DNA of 64,000 nt from Rhizorhapis sp. SPR117 (GCF_021742065.1 NZ_JAKKIE010000010.1:1-64000), one strand, 5' to 3'; numbered from the stretch's first letter, positions 7,240 through 17,020 are shown. The notes: generated from the letters alone by a model not told the origin. Made by a program: numbers and translations.

Positions 7240-9450
7240 GTGATCTGTCGGGCGTACCATCTCATCCGAAAAATTGTCGTTGTGGCGACATTCCTTCCTT
7301 TTCTCTCCCACGCGCAGACCTCCCAGACCCCGTCCTCCACGAGCACTTCACAGCAGCAGCAGGACCGGCGGGAACCGATCATCACCGATGAGGAATTCGA
7401 CGAGACTGTTCCTCCGATAAAGGATGACCTTGGCGCTCCTATGGGTTCGGTCCAGCAATGGGACGAGGAACAACGGAAGCTTGAACAAAAAGCCAGAGCG
7501 GAAGATGGGAAGGATGGCGTCGCGACCCTTCCGGCGGCGGCGGATGGCAAAGCAGAGGAGCTCCTGGCCGACCCGCCAGTCAACGATCCGGAGATCGACG
7601 ATCCGCTGACGCCACTGTCGCAGTTCGACGTGACGCCCATTGATGAGGACGCCTATACCGAACAGGCCGATGCCGAAAAGCCCGCCAGCCTGCGTTACAG
7701 TTATCGGATCACCGGCCTTGAAGAATTGAGCGATGACAGCAAGGTCGCCGATGTTGATGCCAGTGACATAACGGGCCGCTTCAAGGATCTGTCGGCTCTT
7801 GAGGATGGCGATGGAAAAGCGGCCAATGGGGCGATGGTGTCCGCGCGGATGCGGGAAGACCAGCAGTTGCTGATCGATATATTGCAGGGCCAGGGCTATT
7901 TCGATGCGATGGTAAATGGAACGGTCGAACTGCCCGACAAGGAAGAGGGCAAGGTCAATGTGGTGCTGTCAGCTGCGCCGGGCAAGCGCTATGCTTTCGG
8001 AGCCATCGCGTTCGACAGCGAACCGCTCGTGCCCGCCGATCTCGCACGTAAAAATTTCAAGATAGATAGCGGTGAGCCAATCGTTGCCGAACGGGTTCAG
8101 GCGGCTGAGGCTAATGTTGCGGTTGAGTTGCCAGAAAATGGCTATCCCTTCGCGCAGACCGGCGACCGCGATATATTGCTGGATGCTCAAACCGGCACGG
8201 GCGACTATACGCTGCCCATTTCCGCCGGACCGCGGAGCAGCTTTGGTGAGATCGCCACAAGCGGCACCACCGCCTTTGACGCCGATCATATTGCCGTGCT
8301 CGCACGCTTTAAAAAGGGCGAGCTTTACGACAGCAAGAAGGTCGATGATCTGCGGCAGGCGCTGGTCGCCACCGGCCTGTTCTCGCTCGTCTCGATCACG
8401 CCTGAGCAGACCGGCCAACCCGGACCGGATGGGACCGAATACGCCCGCCTCTCGGTAAATCAGGAGGCGGGGCCGCCACGCACCATCGCGGGAGAGGCAG
8501 GGTATGGAACAGGTCAGGGTTTTCGCGTCGAGGGAAGCTGGACTCACCGCAATCTGTTTCCGCCGGAAGGCGCGCTGATATTTGGCGCGGTGGCGGGCAC
8601 GCAGGAACAGGGGGTATCGGCGCGTTTCCGTCGTTCCAACGCTGGCAAGCGCGACCGGACGGTGGAATTAGGGGTTTCCGCGACACACAGCGACTATGAT
8701 GCCTATGAAGCTTATACCGGCCTGATTTCTGGCAAAATCGCCTATAACAGCACGCCGATCTGGCAGAAAAAACTGACCTACAGCTATGGGTTCGAACTGC
8801 TGGCCAGTAATGAACAGGATTATGATTTTACCGCCGGAAAGCTGAACCGCCGTACATTTTACGTGGCGGCGCTACCGGGTCAGGTGACTTTCGATCAGTC
8901 CGACGATCTGCTCGATCCTACAAGCGGCTACAGGCTGACGGCCAAATTGTCGCCCGAGGCTTCGCTTGGAAGCGGTACGCAACTATATGCACGCGGACTG
9001 ATCGAGGGATCGGCCTATTATCCCGCGGGCAACAGCATCGTCTTGGCCGGACGCGTTCGGGTCGGCTCCATCTATGGCGCGGACCGTGCGCAGATCGCGC
9101 CGACGCGCCGCTATTATGCCGGTGGCGGCGGTTCGGTCCGCGGCTTTGGCTATCAGGAACTTGGCCCGAAAGACCCGCAGAACCGCCCGATCGGCGGGCG
9201 CAGTCTGTTCGAAGCGGCTGCGGAAGTGCGCTATCGCTTTGGAAATTACGGCATCGTCGGTTTCGTCGATGCCGGGCAGGTCTATACCAGCTCGACGCCC
9301 GGCTTTGACCATATCCGCTTGGGCGCGGGTATTGGCGGGCGCTTCTATACCAATTTCGGGCCGATGCGGCTCGACGTTGCAACGCCGATCAATCGTAAAC
9401 CGGGTGAATCTCGTATCTCCATCTATGTCTCGATCGGGCAGGCCTTCTGA
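7240..9450 (+). CDS. tamA: TamA-type outer-membrane assembly factor (BamA/Omp85 superfamily)
   Basis: Outer-membrane beta-barrel protein of about 736 aa, partner of TamB in the translocation and assembly module. Order: signal peptide (IVVVATFLPFLSHAQ), an acidic low-complexity stretch of about 130 residues, POTRA repeats (LRYSYRITG..., AFGAIAFDSE..., SFGEIATSG...), then an Omp85 barrel with YYAGGGGSVRGFGYQ (the conserved VRGF loop) and a closing strand ISIYVSIGQAF. GTG 7240 is chosen because GGGAAAAG lies 6 nt upstream; TTG 7219 is an alternative. Its stop overlaps the ATG of tamB (TGATG). The long acidic spacer before the first POTRA is unusual. Confidence 0.9.
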   Translation: MICRAYHLIRKIVVVATFLPFLSHAQTSQTPSSTSTSQQQQDRREPIITDEEFDETVPPIKDDLGAPMGSVQQWDEEQRKLEQKARAEDGKDGVATLPAAADGKAEELLADPPVNDPEIDDPLTPLSQFDVTPIDEDAYTEQADAEKPASLRYSYRITGLEELSDDSKVADVDASDITGRFKDLSALEDGDGKAANGAMVSARMREDQQLLIDILQGQGYFDAMVNGTVELPDKEEGKVNVVLSAAPGKRYAFGAIAFDSEPLVPADLARKNFKIDSGEPIVAERVQAAEANVAVELPENGYPFAQTGDRDILLDAQTGTGDYTLPISAGPRSSFGEIATSGTTAFDADHIAVLARFKKGELYDSKKVDDLRQALVATGLFSLVSITPEQTGQPGPDGTEYARLSVNQEAGPPRTIAGEAGYGTGQGFRVEGSWTHRNLFPPEGALIFGAVAGTQEQGVSARFRRSNAGKRDRTVELGVSATHSDYDAYEAYTGLISGKIAYNSTPIWQKKLTYSYGFELLASNEQDYDFTAGKLNRRTFYVAALPGQVTFDQSDDLLDPTSGYRLTAKLSPEASLGSGTQLYARGLIEGSAYYPAGNSIVLAGRVRVGSIYGADRAQIAPTRRYYAGGGGSVRGFGYQELGPKDPQNRPIGGRSLFEAAAEVRYRFGNYGIVGFVDAGQVYTSSTPGFDHIRLGAGIGGRFYTNFGPMRLDVATPINRKPGESRISIYVSIGQAF

Positions 9451-12400
9451 TGGCGACGGAAAAAGATAGGACGGCGCAGGAGCCGGAAGCCGGATCAACA
9501 CCATCCCGCAACCTTTGGCCGCGGCGCATTTTAATCGGGCTGGGCTCGGTTCTTGGCATCCTTGTGCTCGTGATTGGCGCAGGCCTTCTGTGGCTCAACA
9601 GCGAAAGCGGACGCCGCTTTGCCGCAAAGCAGATCGAATCGATGCAGTTCGCAAATGGCATGCAAATCGATATGGGCAGAATCGATGGCTCGCTTTACGG
9701 GGCGATGCGTGTTCACGATCTGGTGTTCCGCGACCCGCAAGGCGTGTTCTTCACTGCGCCGATCGTGGAAATGGATTGGCGTCCCTTCGCCTTCATCAAC
9801 AACCATGTCGACATCCGATCACTTGCTATCCCCAAGGCGCGACTGCTGCGCTTGCCGACATTCAAGCAAACACCGTCCGACCCCGATGCGCCCCTGCTGC
9901 CTGATATCGATATCGACGTGGGTTCGTTGAAAATAGGGCAGTTCCTCATCGAGCCGCCAGTGACTGGAAAGCGCCATGCCATCGCGCTCAATGGCAAGGC
10001 GCACATTGCCGATGGGCGCGCGGTGGTGGATGCCGATACCCGTGCGATGGCGGGACCCAATATCGCGGGCGGCGACCGAATGACGCTCCGGCTGAATGCG
10101 GTGCCGGATGACAATAAGCTCGACCTTGCGCTTGATATCGCTGCGCCCGCCAATGGTCTGGTCGCGGCGCTTTCGGGTATTGGCCAACCGATGCGCCTGA
10201 CATTGAAGGGCAAGGGCGATTGGGAGCGGTGGAACGGCACGTTGACAGGCAATAGCGGTGGTCGGCCACTTTCGGACATTACGCTTTCAGGACGTGACGG
10301 CACCTTTGCTGCAAAAGGCAGTATGCGCCCCGGCCTGCTGCTGCCCGGACCCGCCGGAAACCTGCTACGCCCGGTGACGCAGGTCGATCTGCGCACCACG
10401 GCGCAGGATCGCCGCTTCGACGTTGACGGCAGCATCGAAAATGAAAATTTCGCACTCAGCGCATATGGCATCGCCGATCTTGGCGCCAACAGCATGCGCG
10501 ACCTGGCCATCGGTTTCCAACTGAAGAAGCCCAATGCGCTCGCCGAAAACCTCGTTGGGGCCGGGATAAGTGCAGGCATTACCATGAACGGCAAAATGGC
10601 CGCGCCCCGCATCGACTATCGCATCAACGCCGCACGGATCGGATTCGATAAAACGGTCATTCAAGGATTGCAGGCGAACGGAAGCGCGCAATTGCGCAAA
10701 GATCGCTGGATGATTCCGGTGAATGCCCGGGCCAGGGCGATAACCGGCCTCAATGCGGCGGCCGGGTCGCTGCTCACCAATGTCCGTATCAATGGCGATC
10801 TTGCCTATGCGAACTCCAAAATCCTTTCCGACAATTTGCGGCTGCGCTCCGACAGGATAGACGCCACCGCCATCGTGCTCGCCGATCTGAGCAGCGGCCT
10901 CTACACCGGCGGGCTCAAGGGCCGTGTCAATGATTACAGCATCGATGGCGTCGGGACCTTCAATGTCGTAACCGATATCGATCTGGATACGCCCAAGCCC
11001 GATACCTATCGCCTTGCAGGAACGGTGCGCGCCAAATCCAGCCGTATCTATAGCGATGGCGTGCGGAATTTCCTTGGCGGCAATTCGCTGATCGTCGCCG
11101 ATGTCAGCTACAGCACCGATGGCATTGCCCGTGTGAGTCGCCTGAACATCGCCGCGCCTGCCTTTCGCCTGACGAGCGGCAGCGGAACCTATCGCACCAA
11201 TGGGGCGATCCAGTTTACCGCGCGCGGCACCAGCAACCAATATGGTCCTCTCGGCCTTGATGTATCGGGCACAGCGGACCGACCGGTGGTTAAGCTCGCC
11301 GCGCCAAGGCCCGGTGTCGGGATTGGTCTGGCCGATCTGGTCGCAACCGTCCGGGGCACGCCGCGCGGCTATGCGGTCGCGGCGACCAGCACCAGCGACT
11401 ATGGTCCATTAAAGGCGGACGTGGACCTTATCATGGGTCGCGGGCCGATGCTGATTCAGGTGAACGACGGCAGCAGCTTTGCCGGTGTCGGCTTGACGGG
11501 CCAGCTGCGACAGACCGCCGCTGGACCGTTCGATGGCCGCCTTGTTGCCAACGGCTCGGGCATTGAAGGGACTGTGCAACTTTCATCGCTGAGGGGCAGC
11601 CAGCGTGCGGTCGTGGATGCGACCGCGCTGGACGCTCGCCTTCCGGGCAGCGCCAATATTTCGATCGGGCGCGCAATCGTCGACGCGGACGTCATTCTCT
11701 ATGACCAACCGCAAATCACCGCTGACGTGCAGCTCGAACGCGCCCGGACGCGCAAGCTGTTCATTGCGGCAGCGCGTGCCAAGGTCGATTATCGCAGCGG
11801 CAGCGGCACCGCCAAGCTGATGGTGGAGGGACGCAACACATTCCCGTTCCGTCTGGCAGCCAACAGCATTCTCCGGCCCGATCTATGGCGGATCGCACTC
11901 GATGGCCGCGCCAACGGCATTGATTTCAAGACGCGCAATCCCATGCGAATCATTCCCACAAACGGCACCTACCGCCTGATGTCGACGACCATCGATCTGT
12001 CGAACGGCGCGGTGCAGCTTGCGGGCGATTATGGGGATGGCATGAATATCCAGACCCGGCTTAACGATGTCGACCTCGCCCTCTTCAACCCGATCATGCC
12101 CGGACTGGGACTGGGGGGGAGCGCAACCGGGAGTCTCGATTTCGCGCAGCCCACCGCCAATGCGTTTCCCCACGCCGATGCACGCCTGCGTATCGATGAT
12201 TTTACACGCACCAGCCTCGCTTCGGTGTCGCAGCCTGTGGATATTCACCTCGTCGGCAGACTTCTGCCCGATGGCGGCAATGCGCGCGCGATCATCCGGC
12301 GTCGCGGCGCGGCAATCGGGCGGATGCATGTGAACCTGCGCCCGCTCCCCCCGGGCGCGGGAAGCTGGACGACGCGATTGATGGCCGCGCCGCTTTCCGG

Positions 12401-13691
12401 CGGCATTCGCTACAACGGCCCCGCCGATACGCTGTTCTCACTGGCGGCCCTTCCCGACCAGAGCCTGAAAGGTCCGGTTGGCGTCGCGGCTGATTTTTCC
12501 GGTCGCGTGCAGCGTCCACAGCTCAGCGGCATCGTGCGCGCCAACACGCTGGTCTATGAAAACCATGCTTACGGTACACGCCTTACCAACATGCAAGTGC
12601 GCGGCTCTTTCACCGGTGACCGGCTGAATGTCGAACAGCTTACTGCCCGGGCGGGCGATGGAACGATCAGTGGCTCAGGTTTCGTTTCGCTCAGTTCCGA
12701 CCAGGGCTTTCCGGTGCAACTGGCACTCGACCTGGATCATGCGCGACTTGCGAACAGCACGGACATCGCTGCGGTTGCGAGCGGCAAGATCAGCGTGATC
12801 AACAATCCCGGCCAGCCAGCGACCATATCAGGGCGGATTTCGCTTCCCGAGACACGCTACAAGATTGTGCGGGAAGGATCGGCAAAGGTCGCGACGTTGA
12901 CCGGCATTCGTCGGAAACCGGCGATTGGCCGTGCCCGGATTACCGGCGATGCGGACGCGATGACAAGCCTCCCGAACGACTGGAAACTGGATGTGGATGT
13001 CATTGCGGACAACCAGATCCATGTTTCCGGCATGGGACTTAATTCCGAATGGGCGGCTGACATTCACATTGGCGGCACCACCGGCAATCCGTCAATTACG
13101 GGAGGCATCAAGCTGGTGCGCGGCACGCTTGGGTTCGCCGGACGGTCATTCGACCTTCAGGAGGGGCGACTGCAGTTCAACGGCGGTGTTGTGACCAATC
13201 CATCGATTCGGCTGGTGGCGTCGGGTGAAGCCGATGATGTCACCGTCAATGTGATCGTCGGCGGGACAGGAGACAATCCGGAAATCACCTTCTCTTCGAC
13301 CCCCGGCCTGCCGCAGGACGAGATTGTTTCGCGCATATTGTTCGGCAATTCGATTGGGGAACTTTCCGCCATACAGGCGGTGCAACTCGCTGCTTCGCTC
13401 AACAGTCTGCGCGGCGGGAGTGGGGGACTCAATCCGCTCGGCGTGCTGCAGCAAAGCGCCGGCATAGACCGGCTGCGCATATTGGGCGCGGACGAGGACA
13501 CGGGGCGTGGAACCGCGGTCGCCGCCGGGCAGTATATCTCCAACGATGTGTATGTCGAAATTGTCACGGACGCCCGCGGATATACGGCCACGCAGCTTGA
13601 GATCAGCCTTACCAAGGCGCTCTCGGTGCTGAGCCAGGTCGGTTCGTTTGGCGGGTCCAATATCAACCTGCGCTATCGCAAGGATTACTAG
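9450..13691 (+). CDS. tamB: translocation and assembly module protein TamB
   Basis: Very long periplasm-spanning protein (1413 aa) with one N-terminal membrane anchor (ILIGLGSVLGILVLVIGAG, about residues 28-46). The body is a repetitive beta-structure typical of AsmA-like lipid-transfer bridges. The C-terminal DUF490/TamB domain is recognised by the run of EGRLQFNGG, NPSIRLVASGE, PEITFSSTPGLPQDEIVSRI and LFGNSIGELSAIQAVQLA. The end, INLRYRKDY, is strand-like and suits contact with TamA. It follows tamA with a one-base overlap. Length and gene order fit the family well. Confidence 0.93.
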   Translation: MATEKDRTAQEPEAGSTPSRNLWPRRILIGLGSVLGILVLVIGAGLLWLNSESGRRFAAKQIESMQFANGMQIDMGRIDGSLYGAMRVHDLVFRDPQGVFFTAPIVEMDWRPFAFINNHVDIRSLAIPKARLLRLPTFKQTPSDPDAPLLPDIDIDVGSLKIGQFLIEPPVTGKRHAIALNGKAHIADGRAVVDADTRAMAGPNIAGGDRMTLRLNAVPDDNKLDLALDIAAPANGLVAALSGIGQPMRLTLKGKGDWERWNGTLTGNSGGRPLSDITLSGRDGTFAAKGSMRPGLLLPGPAGNLLRPVTQVDLRTTAQDRRFDVDGSIENENFALSAYGIADLGANSMRDLAIGFQLKKPNALAENLVGAGISAGITMNGKMAAPRIDYRINAARIGFDKTVIQGLQANGSAQLRKDRWMIPVNARARAITGLNAAAGSLLTNVRINGDLAYANSKILSDNLRLRSDRIDATAIVLADLSSGLYTGGLKGRVNDYSIDGVGTFNVVTDIDLDTPKPDTYRLAGTVRAKSSRIYSDGVRNFLGGNSLIVADVSYSTDGIARVSRLNIAAPAFRLTSGSGTYRTNGAIQFTARGTSNQYGPLGLDVSGTADRPVVKLAAPRPGVGIGLADLVATVRGTPRGYAVAATSTSDYGPLKADVDLIMGRGPMLIQVNDGSSFAGVGLTGQLRQTAAGPFDGRLVANGSGIEGTVQLSSLRGSQRAVVDATALDARLPGSANISIGRAIVDADVILYDQPQITADVQLERARTRKLFIAAARAKVDYRSGSGTAKLMVEGRNTFPFRLAANSILRPDLWRIALDGRANGIDFKTRNPMRIIPTNGTYRLMSTTIDLSNGAVQLAGDYGDGMNIQTRLNDVDLALFNPIMPGLGLGGSATGSLDFAQPTANAFPHADARLRIDDFTRTSLASVSQPVDIHLVGRLLPDGGNARAIIRRRGAAIGRMHVNLRPLPPGAGSWTTRLMAAPLSGGIRYNGPADTLFSLAALPDQSLKGPVGVAADFSGRVQRPQLSGIVRANTLVYENHAYGTRLTNMQVRGSFTGDRLNVEQLTARAGDGTISGSGFVSLSSDQGFPVQLALDLDHARLANSTDIAAVASGKISVINNPGQPATISGRISLPETRYKIVREGSAKVATLTGIRRKPAIGRARITGDADAMTSLPNDWKLDVDVIADNQIHVSGMGLNSEWAADIHIGGTTGNPSITGGIKLVRGTLGFAGRSFDLQEGRLQFNGGVVTNPSIRLVASGEADDVTVNVIVGGTGDNPEITFSSTPGLPQDEIVSRILFGNSIGELSAIQAVQLAASLNSLRGGSGGLNPLGVLQQSAGIDRLRILGADEDTGRGTAVAAGQYISNDVYVEIVTDARGYTATQLEISLTKALSVLSQVGSFGGSNINLRYRKDY

Positions 13692-13693
13692 CG

Positions 13694-13924
13694 ATGTTGC
13701 GCGCCTTATACGTTCTCCTGATGTCCATGTCCATTGCCGCGCTTTCCGGCTGTAGTGACAAGGATGATTTCGACGCACGGTTCGACCGGGAGCGTCAGGC
13801 GATCGAGCAGCAAGGCGCTGCGATCGAAAATGCGGTGGCGAATGATATGACAGCGGCGCGCGAGGCAGAGCGTGCACGGGCGGAGAGCGGCAACAGGGCG
13901 GATGCATGGCGGACGATGAACTGA
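13694..13924 (+). CDS. small putative lipoprotein with a helical charged tail
   Basis: Protein of 76 aa. The N-terminus is a lipoprotein signal ending in LSGC (lipobox, Cys at residue 20). The mature part is one charged helix (FDRERQAIEQQGAAIENAV, then AAREAERARAES). It starts 2 bp after tamB and its 3' end overlaps the next gene by 19 bp, so it belongs to the tamAB transcript. No function is known to me; an envelope-tethering or accessory role to TamAB would be a guess. Confidence 0.7.
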   Translation: MLRALYVLLMSMSIAALSGCSDKDDFDARFDRERQAIEQQGAAIENAVANDMTAAREAERARAESGNRADAWRTMN

Positions 13925-14997
13925 ACAACACACCGGAACTGCCAAGAAAGTTGTCCGGGCCGGAACTGGTGGCATTGCGCCGGGAAATTCCCGGAGCGAA
14001 ATCCGGAGCGCAATGGCACTTGCCTGCCAGTGCGTGGTGGTCCGTTATGAAACGTATCTATGTGATGAACGATTTTTACAACCTGCCGATGCTGGCTGCG
14101 GGTGTCGCCTTCTTCGCGTTTCTAGCGGTCGTGCCGTTCATTGCGTCGATTGTGCTCATTTACGGGTTGATCGGCGACCCGCAGACGGTTGCGAAGAGCC
14201 TGAATATCGCGCGCGATTTCGTTCCAGAGGAGGTGATGCACATATTGGCCGAACAGCTGATGGAAATCGTTACGACCAGCGCGACGGCCAAGGGTTTCGG
14301 GCTCGGGATTGCGCTGGGTCTTTCCCTCTATGGCGCAATGCGTGCCGCCACCGCCATGATAAAAGCGCTCAACATCATCTATGAAGAGTATGAAACACGG
14401 AACATCATCCGCACTACCGGGGTGGCACTGGGGATCACGGTGGGAATGGTAAGCGTTGCCATTATTGGGCTGATCGCGATTTCCTGGTTCGGCTATGTGA
14501 GCATTTTTCTGTCCCGATTTCTGGGACCGAGCGCATTGCTGTTTGTCCAGATCGCGACCTGGCTGGTTGCGGGTATGCTGGTGAGCTGCGCGTTCGCCCT
14601 GATCTATCGATTGGCACCGGACAGGCGCGCCGCCAAGTGGCGTTGGCTGACGGCGGGATCGGTGGTGTCGACGCTGATGTGGGTCGCAATATCGTTGGGG
14701 TTTGGTTTCTACGCGGCGAACATCACCGATTATAACGCCACCTATGGTTCGCTGGCGGCCATCGTCATTTTTCTGATGTGGCTGTTCCTTTCCGCTTATT
14801 CCGTATTGATCGGCGCCGAAATCAACGCTGAGACTGAACGACAAACGATGCGCGACAGCACAGTCGGGCCGGATCGTCCAATCGGCCAGCGCGGCGCCGT
14901 TATGGCCGACAACATTGCGCTGGATGAGGCAAAGCGGGCTGTGCTGGAAAAGAAGAAGCGCAAACATGCCGATCATGTCGCGCGCCGGGTGACGTGA
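13906..14997 (+). CDS. YihY/BrkB family integral membrane protein
   Basis: Inner-membrane protein of 363 aa with about six helices. It carries the family signatures LPMLAAGVAFFAFLAVVPF near residue 60 and YGSLAAIVIFLMWLFLSAYS followed by LIGAEINAE near residue 300. The family was once called ribonuclease BN by mistake; the true role is unclear, possibly transport. The C-terminal tail is charged and Lys-rich (EKKKRKHADH). ATG 13906 overlaps the lipoprotein gene. Confidence 0.88.
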   Translation: MADDELNNTPELPRKLSGPELVALRREIPGAKSGAQWHLPASAWWSVMKRIYVMNDFYNLPMLAAGVAFFAFLAVVPFIASIVLIYGLIGDPQTVAKSLNIARDFVPEEVMHILAEQLMEIVTTSATAKGFGLGIALGLSLYGAMRAATAMIKALNIIYEEYETRNIIRTTGVALGITVGMVSVAIIGLIAISWFGYVSIFLSRFLGPSALLFVQIATWLVAGMLVSCAFALIYRLAPDRRAAKWRWLTAGSVVSTLMWVAISLGFGFYAANITDYNATYGSLAAIVIFLMWLFLSAYSVLIGAEINAETERQTMRDSTVGPDRPIGQRGAVMADNIALDEAKRAVLEKKKRKHADHVARRVT

Positions 14998-15002
14998 TCG
15001 GC

Positions 15003-15110
15003 ATGAAAATGAGGCCGCAGTCATTGCTGACGCCGATATATGCATCCCTGGTGTTGAGCATTTGCGCCACGCCTGCATTGGCCGACGAGATATGGGCCGG
15101 TGCCCGCTGA
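15003..15110 (+). pseudogene. truncated exported ORF (35 codons)
   Basis: ATG 15003 opens a short ORF that is almost entirely a signal peptide (LLTPIYASLVLSICATPALA) followed by DEIWAGAR and TGA. The DEIWAGA start is reminiscent of the first strand of sphingomonad outer-membrane proteins of the lipid A deacylase type, but this is a weak impression. No matching barrel follows before the tRNA at 15206. The simplest reading is a gene cut after its leader. Confidence 0.35.
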
Positions 15111-15205
15111 ATATTCCTTGACGATTCGGTCTGGAAATCCTCCAGGAGCTCGCCTATAGCGTCGGCACCGTCGATCTGCGCCCGTTGAAACGGGCCGGTC
15201 GGCTT

Positions 15206-15292
15206 GCGGGCGTGGTGAAATTGGTAGACGCGCGGGACTCAAAATCCCGTTCCTTAATCGGAGTGTCGGTTCGAGCCCGACCGCCCGCACCA
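15206..15292 (+). tRNA. tRNA-Leu (anticodon CAA)
   Basis: An 87-nt cloverleaf with acceptor GCGGGCG pairing with CGCCCGC, D-loop segment AATTGGTAGAC, anticodon stem CGGGA/TCCCG enclosing loop CTCAAAA (anticodon CAA, reads UUG), a long variable arm as in class II tRNAs, T-arm GGTTCGAGCCC-like (GTCGGTTCGAGCCCGAC), discriminator A and an encoded CCA (15290-15292). No integrase or attachment repeat is visible next to it. Confidence 0.96.
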
Positions 15293-15499
15293 CACACTTC
15301 TCAAAATCCGGTTGACGGCGGAGCTTGGCCGATATCGCGATGATAGCGAAATGGGTCTCGGGCAATCAAAAGGTCCGGGATCAACGCAGGCATCCTGTTG
15401 CTCTCATTATCAATTCATCGGAACATCCGGCGAGCCCGGGAGTCCTCATCAGTATCAATGTAATAATCATCACGCTGCAGCTTGGAAAAGGAGGGCAGG

Positions 15500-15742
15500 A
15501 TGGCGATTGAGCTTGTTGCTACGAGGAATGGCCCCTATCTGGTCACCGGCGATCTTGGTCAGCTTGATCTGCGGGACGGCGATGGAAACCTGTATGATTT
15601 CACTGGGAAAAGCCGGGTTTTTCTTTGCCGTTGCGGTGCGTCCACGACCAAGCCCTTTTGCGATGGCCAACATACGAAGATCGGCTTCCAGGCAGCGGAA
15701 GCAGCGGTAAAGGCATCAAAACCGGCCCTTGATGGTGCATGA
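15500..15742 (+). CDS. CDGSH-type iron-sulfur protein
   Basis: Small 80-aa protein with the CDGSH iron-sulfur signature CRCGASTTKPFCDGQH near residues 44-59: three cysteines and one histidine that bind a 2Fe-2S cluster. The N-terminal half GPYLVTGDLGQLDLRDGDG is the usual beta-strand lead-in of this family. AAAGGAGGG lies just before ATG 15500. Its stop overlaps the next ATG (ATGA). In bacteria these proteins are thought to act in redox or Fe-S related roles; no specific partner can be named. Confidence 0.9.
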   Translation: MAIELVATRNGPYLVTGDLGQLDLRDGDGNLYDFTGKSRVFLCRCGASTTKPFCDGQHTKIGFQAAEAAVKASKPALDGA

Positions 15743-16467
15743 CAGCGCGTTTTGCCGTGTTATCACTCCTGCTGTTGATCGCGGGCAGTGGTTTCCTTGC
15801 CGTGCGATATGCCGAGCGGCACTATCCGGAGCATTTACCGTGGACCCCGCTTGATCTTGACGACCCCATCGGCACATTCACGGGCCGCAAGCTTTCCGCG
15901 CTTGGCGAGAAGCCGCTCCGATGCCGCCAACTGCTTACCGATGCCCATATAGATTACATGCCGCTCCCCAAGCGCACGGAGGGACCGCATTGCGGCTATA
16001 GCAATGCGGTGCGCGTGTCCTTTGGGGAGGAGCCATTCATTGGTTACGAACCTTCATCTCTTGTCTTGTCGTGCCCGCTCGCCGCTACGCTGATCCTGTG
16101 GGAGCGCGCCGTCGTTCAACCTGCCGCCAGTCGGCACTTGGGAGCGCCGGTCGCGAAAATTCGCCATTTCGGCACCTATGCCTGTCGCCGCGTCAATGGG
16201 GGAAGCGGTGGCAGATGGAGTGAGCATGCGAACGCCAATGCGATTGATATTGGCCGCTTCGACCTGGCCGATGGCAATCGCATTTCAGTTGCCAGCCATT
16301 GGGAACGCGGTGCTGCCGAGGAGAGAGCCTTCCTGAAGGATGTCCGCGACGGAGGGTGCCAATTGTTCGCGACGGTGCTCGGTCCGGAATATAATAAAGC
16401 CCATCAGGATCATTTCCATCTGGATCAGGCATCCCGCGGTGCTGCTGGCGGGCGTATGTGTCGTTAG
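15739..16467 (+). CDS. extensin-like family protein
   Basis: Protein of 242 aa with an N-terminal membrane or signal helix (AVLSLLLLIAGSGFLAVRYA) and the bacterial extensin-like C-terminal domain: LGAPVAKIRHFGTYACR, then SEHANANAIDIGRF, and KAHQDHFHLDQ. The HANANAIDI and HxDHFHxD motifs resemble peptidoglycan peptidase-type metal sites of the DacB/VanY fold, so a cell-wall role is possible. Four or more cysteines suit an exported, disulfide-bonded protein. It is coupled to the CDGSH gene. Confidence 0.85.
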   Translation: MTARFAVLSLLLLIAGSGFLAVRYAERHYPEHLPWTPLDLDDPIGTFTGRKLSALGEKPLRCRQLLTDAHIDYMPLPKRTEGPHCGYSNAVRVSFGEEPFIGYEPSSLVLSCPLAATLILWERAVVQPAASRHLGAPVAKIRHFGTYACRRVNGGSGGRWSEHANANAIDIGRFDLADGNRISVASHWERGAAEERAFLKDVRDGGCQLFATVLGPEYNKAHQDHFHLDQASRGAAGGRMCR

Positions 16468-16785
16468 GCTGGCGGTCTAGCGGGGCCGGACGTTGGAGCT
16501 TCCATTTTTCTCGCAGGTGGCCTGGTGGCGGTCCACAGATAGATGGGGCGACCCATTATCTGGATGGTCCTGTCCGGCTTCCAATCGCCCATGTCATGAT
16601 AATGGCTGCGATACGGGAGCCGGGACGAAGCTCGCATATGAGCTTTGACCGCAGTCTCAGATTGACGTCGGGGAGAGAAAGAGCGTCACGACCGTGGCGT
16701 CGTCGACATCGGCCTGGAATAAATCCTCGTTCCGGAACGTCGCCAGGTCTGCAACGGAAATCGACTTGTTTGCTATTTTGCATCT
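16464..16785 (-). pseudogene. decayed class I SAM-dependent methyltransferase (C-terminal remnant)
   Basis: Three minus-strand frames hold consecutive pieces of one protein: FRNEDLFQADVDDATVVTLF (about 16745-16675), then NLRLRSKLICELRPGSR (about 16672-16615), then SHYHDMGDWKPDRTIQIMGR and PIYLWTA (about 16608-16500), ending in TAA at 16466-16464. In intact sphingomonad methyltransferases these pieces read continuously, with DxxDATVVTLxLLP followed by NLKLRPKL and HxxDMGDWxPD. Two frameshifts therefore break the gene. The N-terminal SAM-binding glycine loop is not found upstream. The stop overlaps the extensin-like stop codon convergently. The rest of the gap to 17020 shows nothing further. 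Confidence 0.75.
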
Positions 16786-17020
16786 CCTGTATAGTTCCGC
16801 GTCCGCTACCGTTTCATTCCCACCCGCCCTCTATCGGAATTCCGACATTATGTTCCACGATCCGGCAGGGAACCTTCACCGTTCGTCGCGTCTTTATCCC
16901 TTTGATACACTTTGCGACAAACAAGCAGGTGACCTGACATAGTTCTGGTACATAATGGCGGCATAACAGCGTCAGGGCAGGACATGCATCTGCCGCATTG
17001 AGACAAGGAATGAGGATCTC

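Noticed and set aside
15206..15500. tRNA-Leu as an integration site of a genomic island
   Set aside because: No integrase and no duplicated tRNA 3' end were found downstream within the window.
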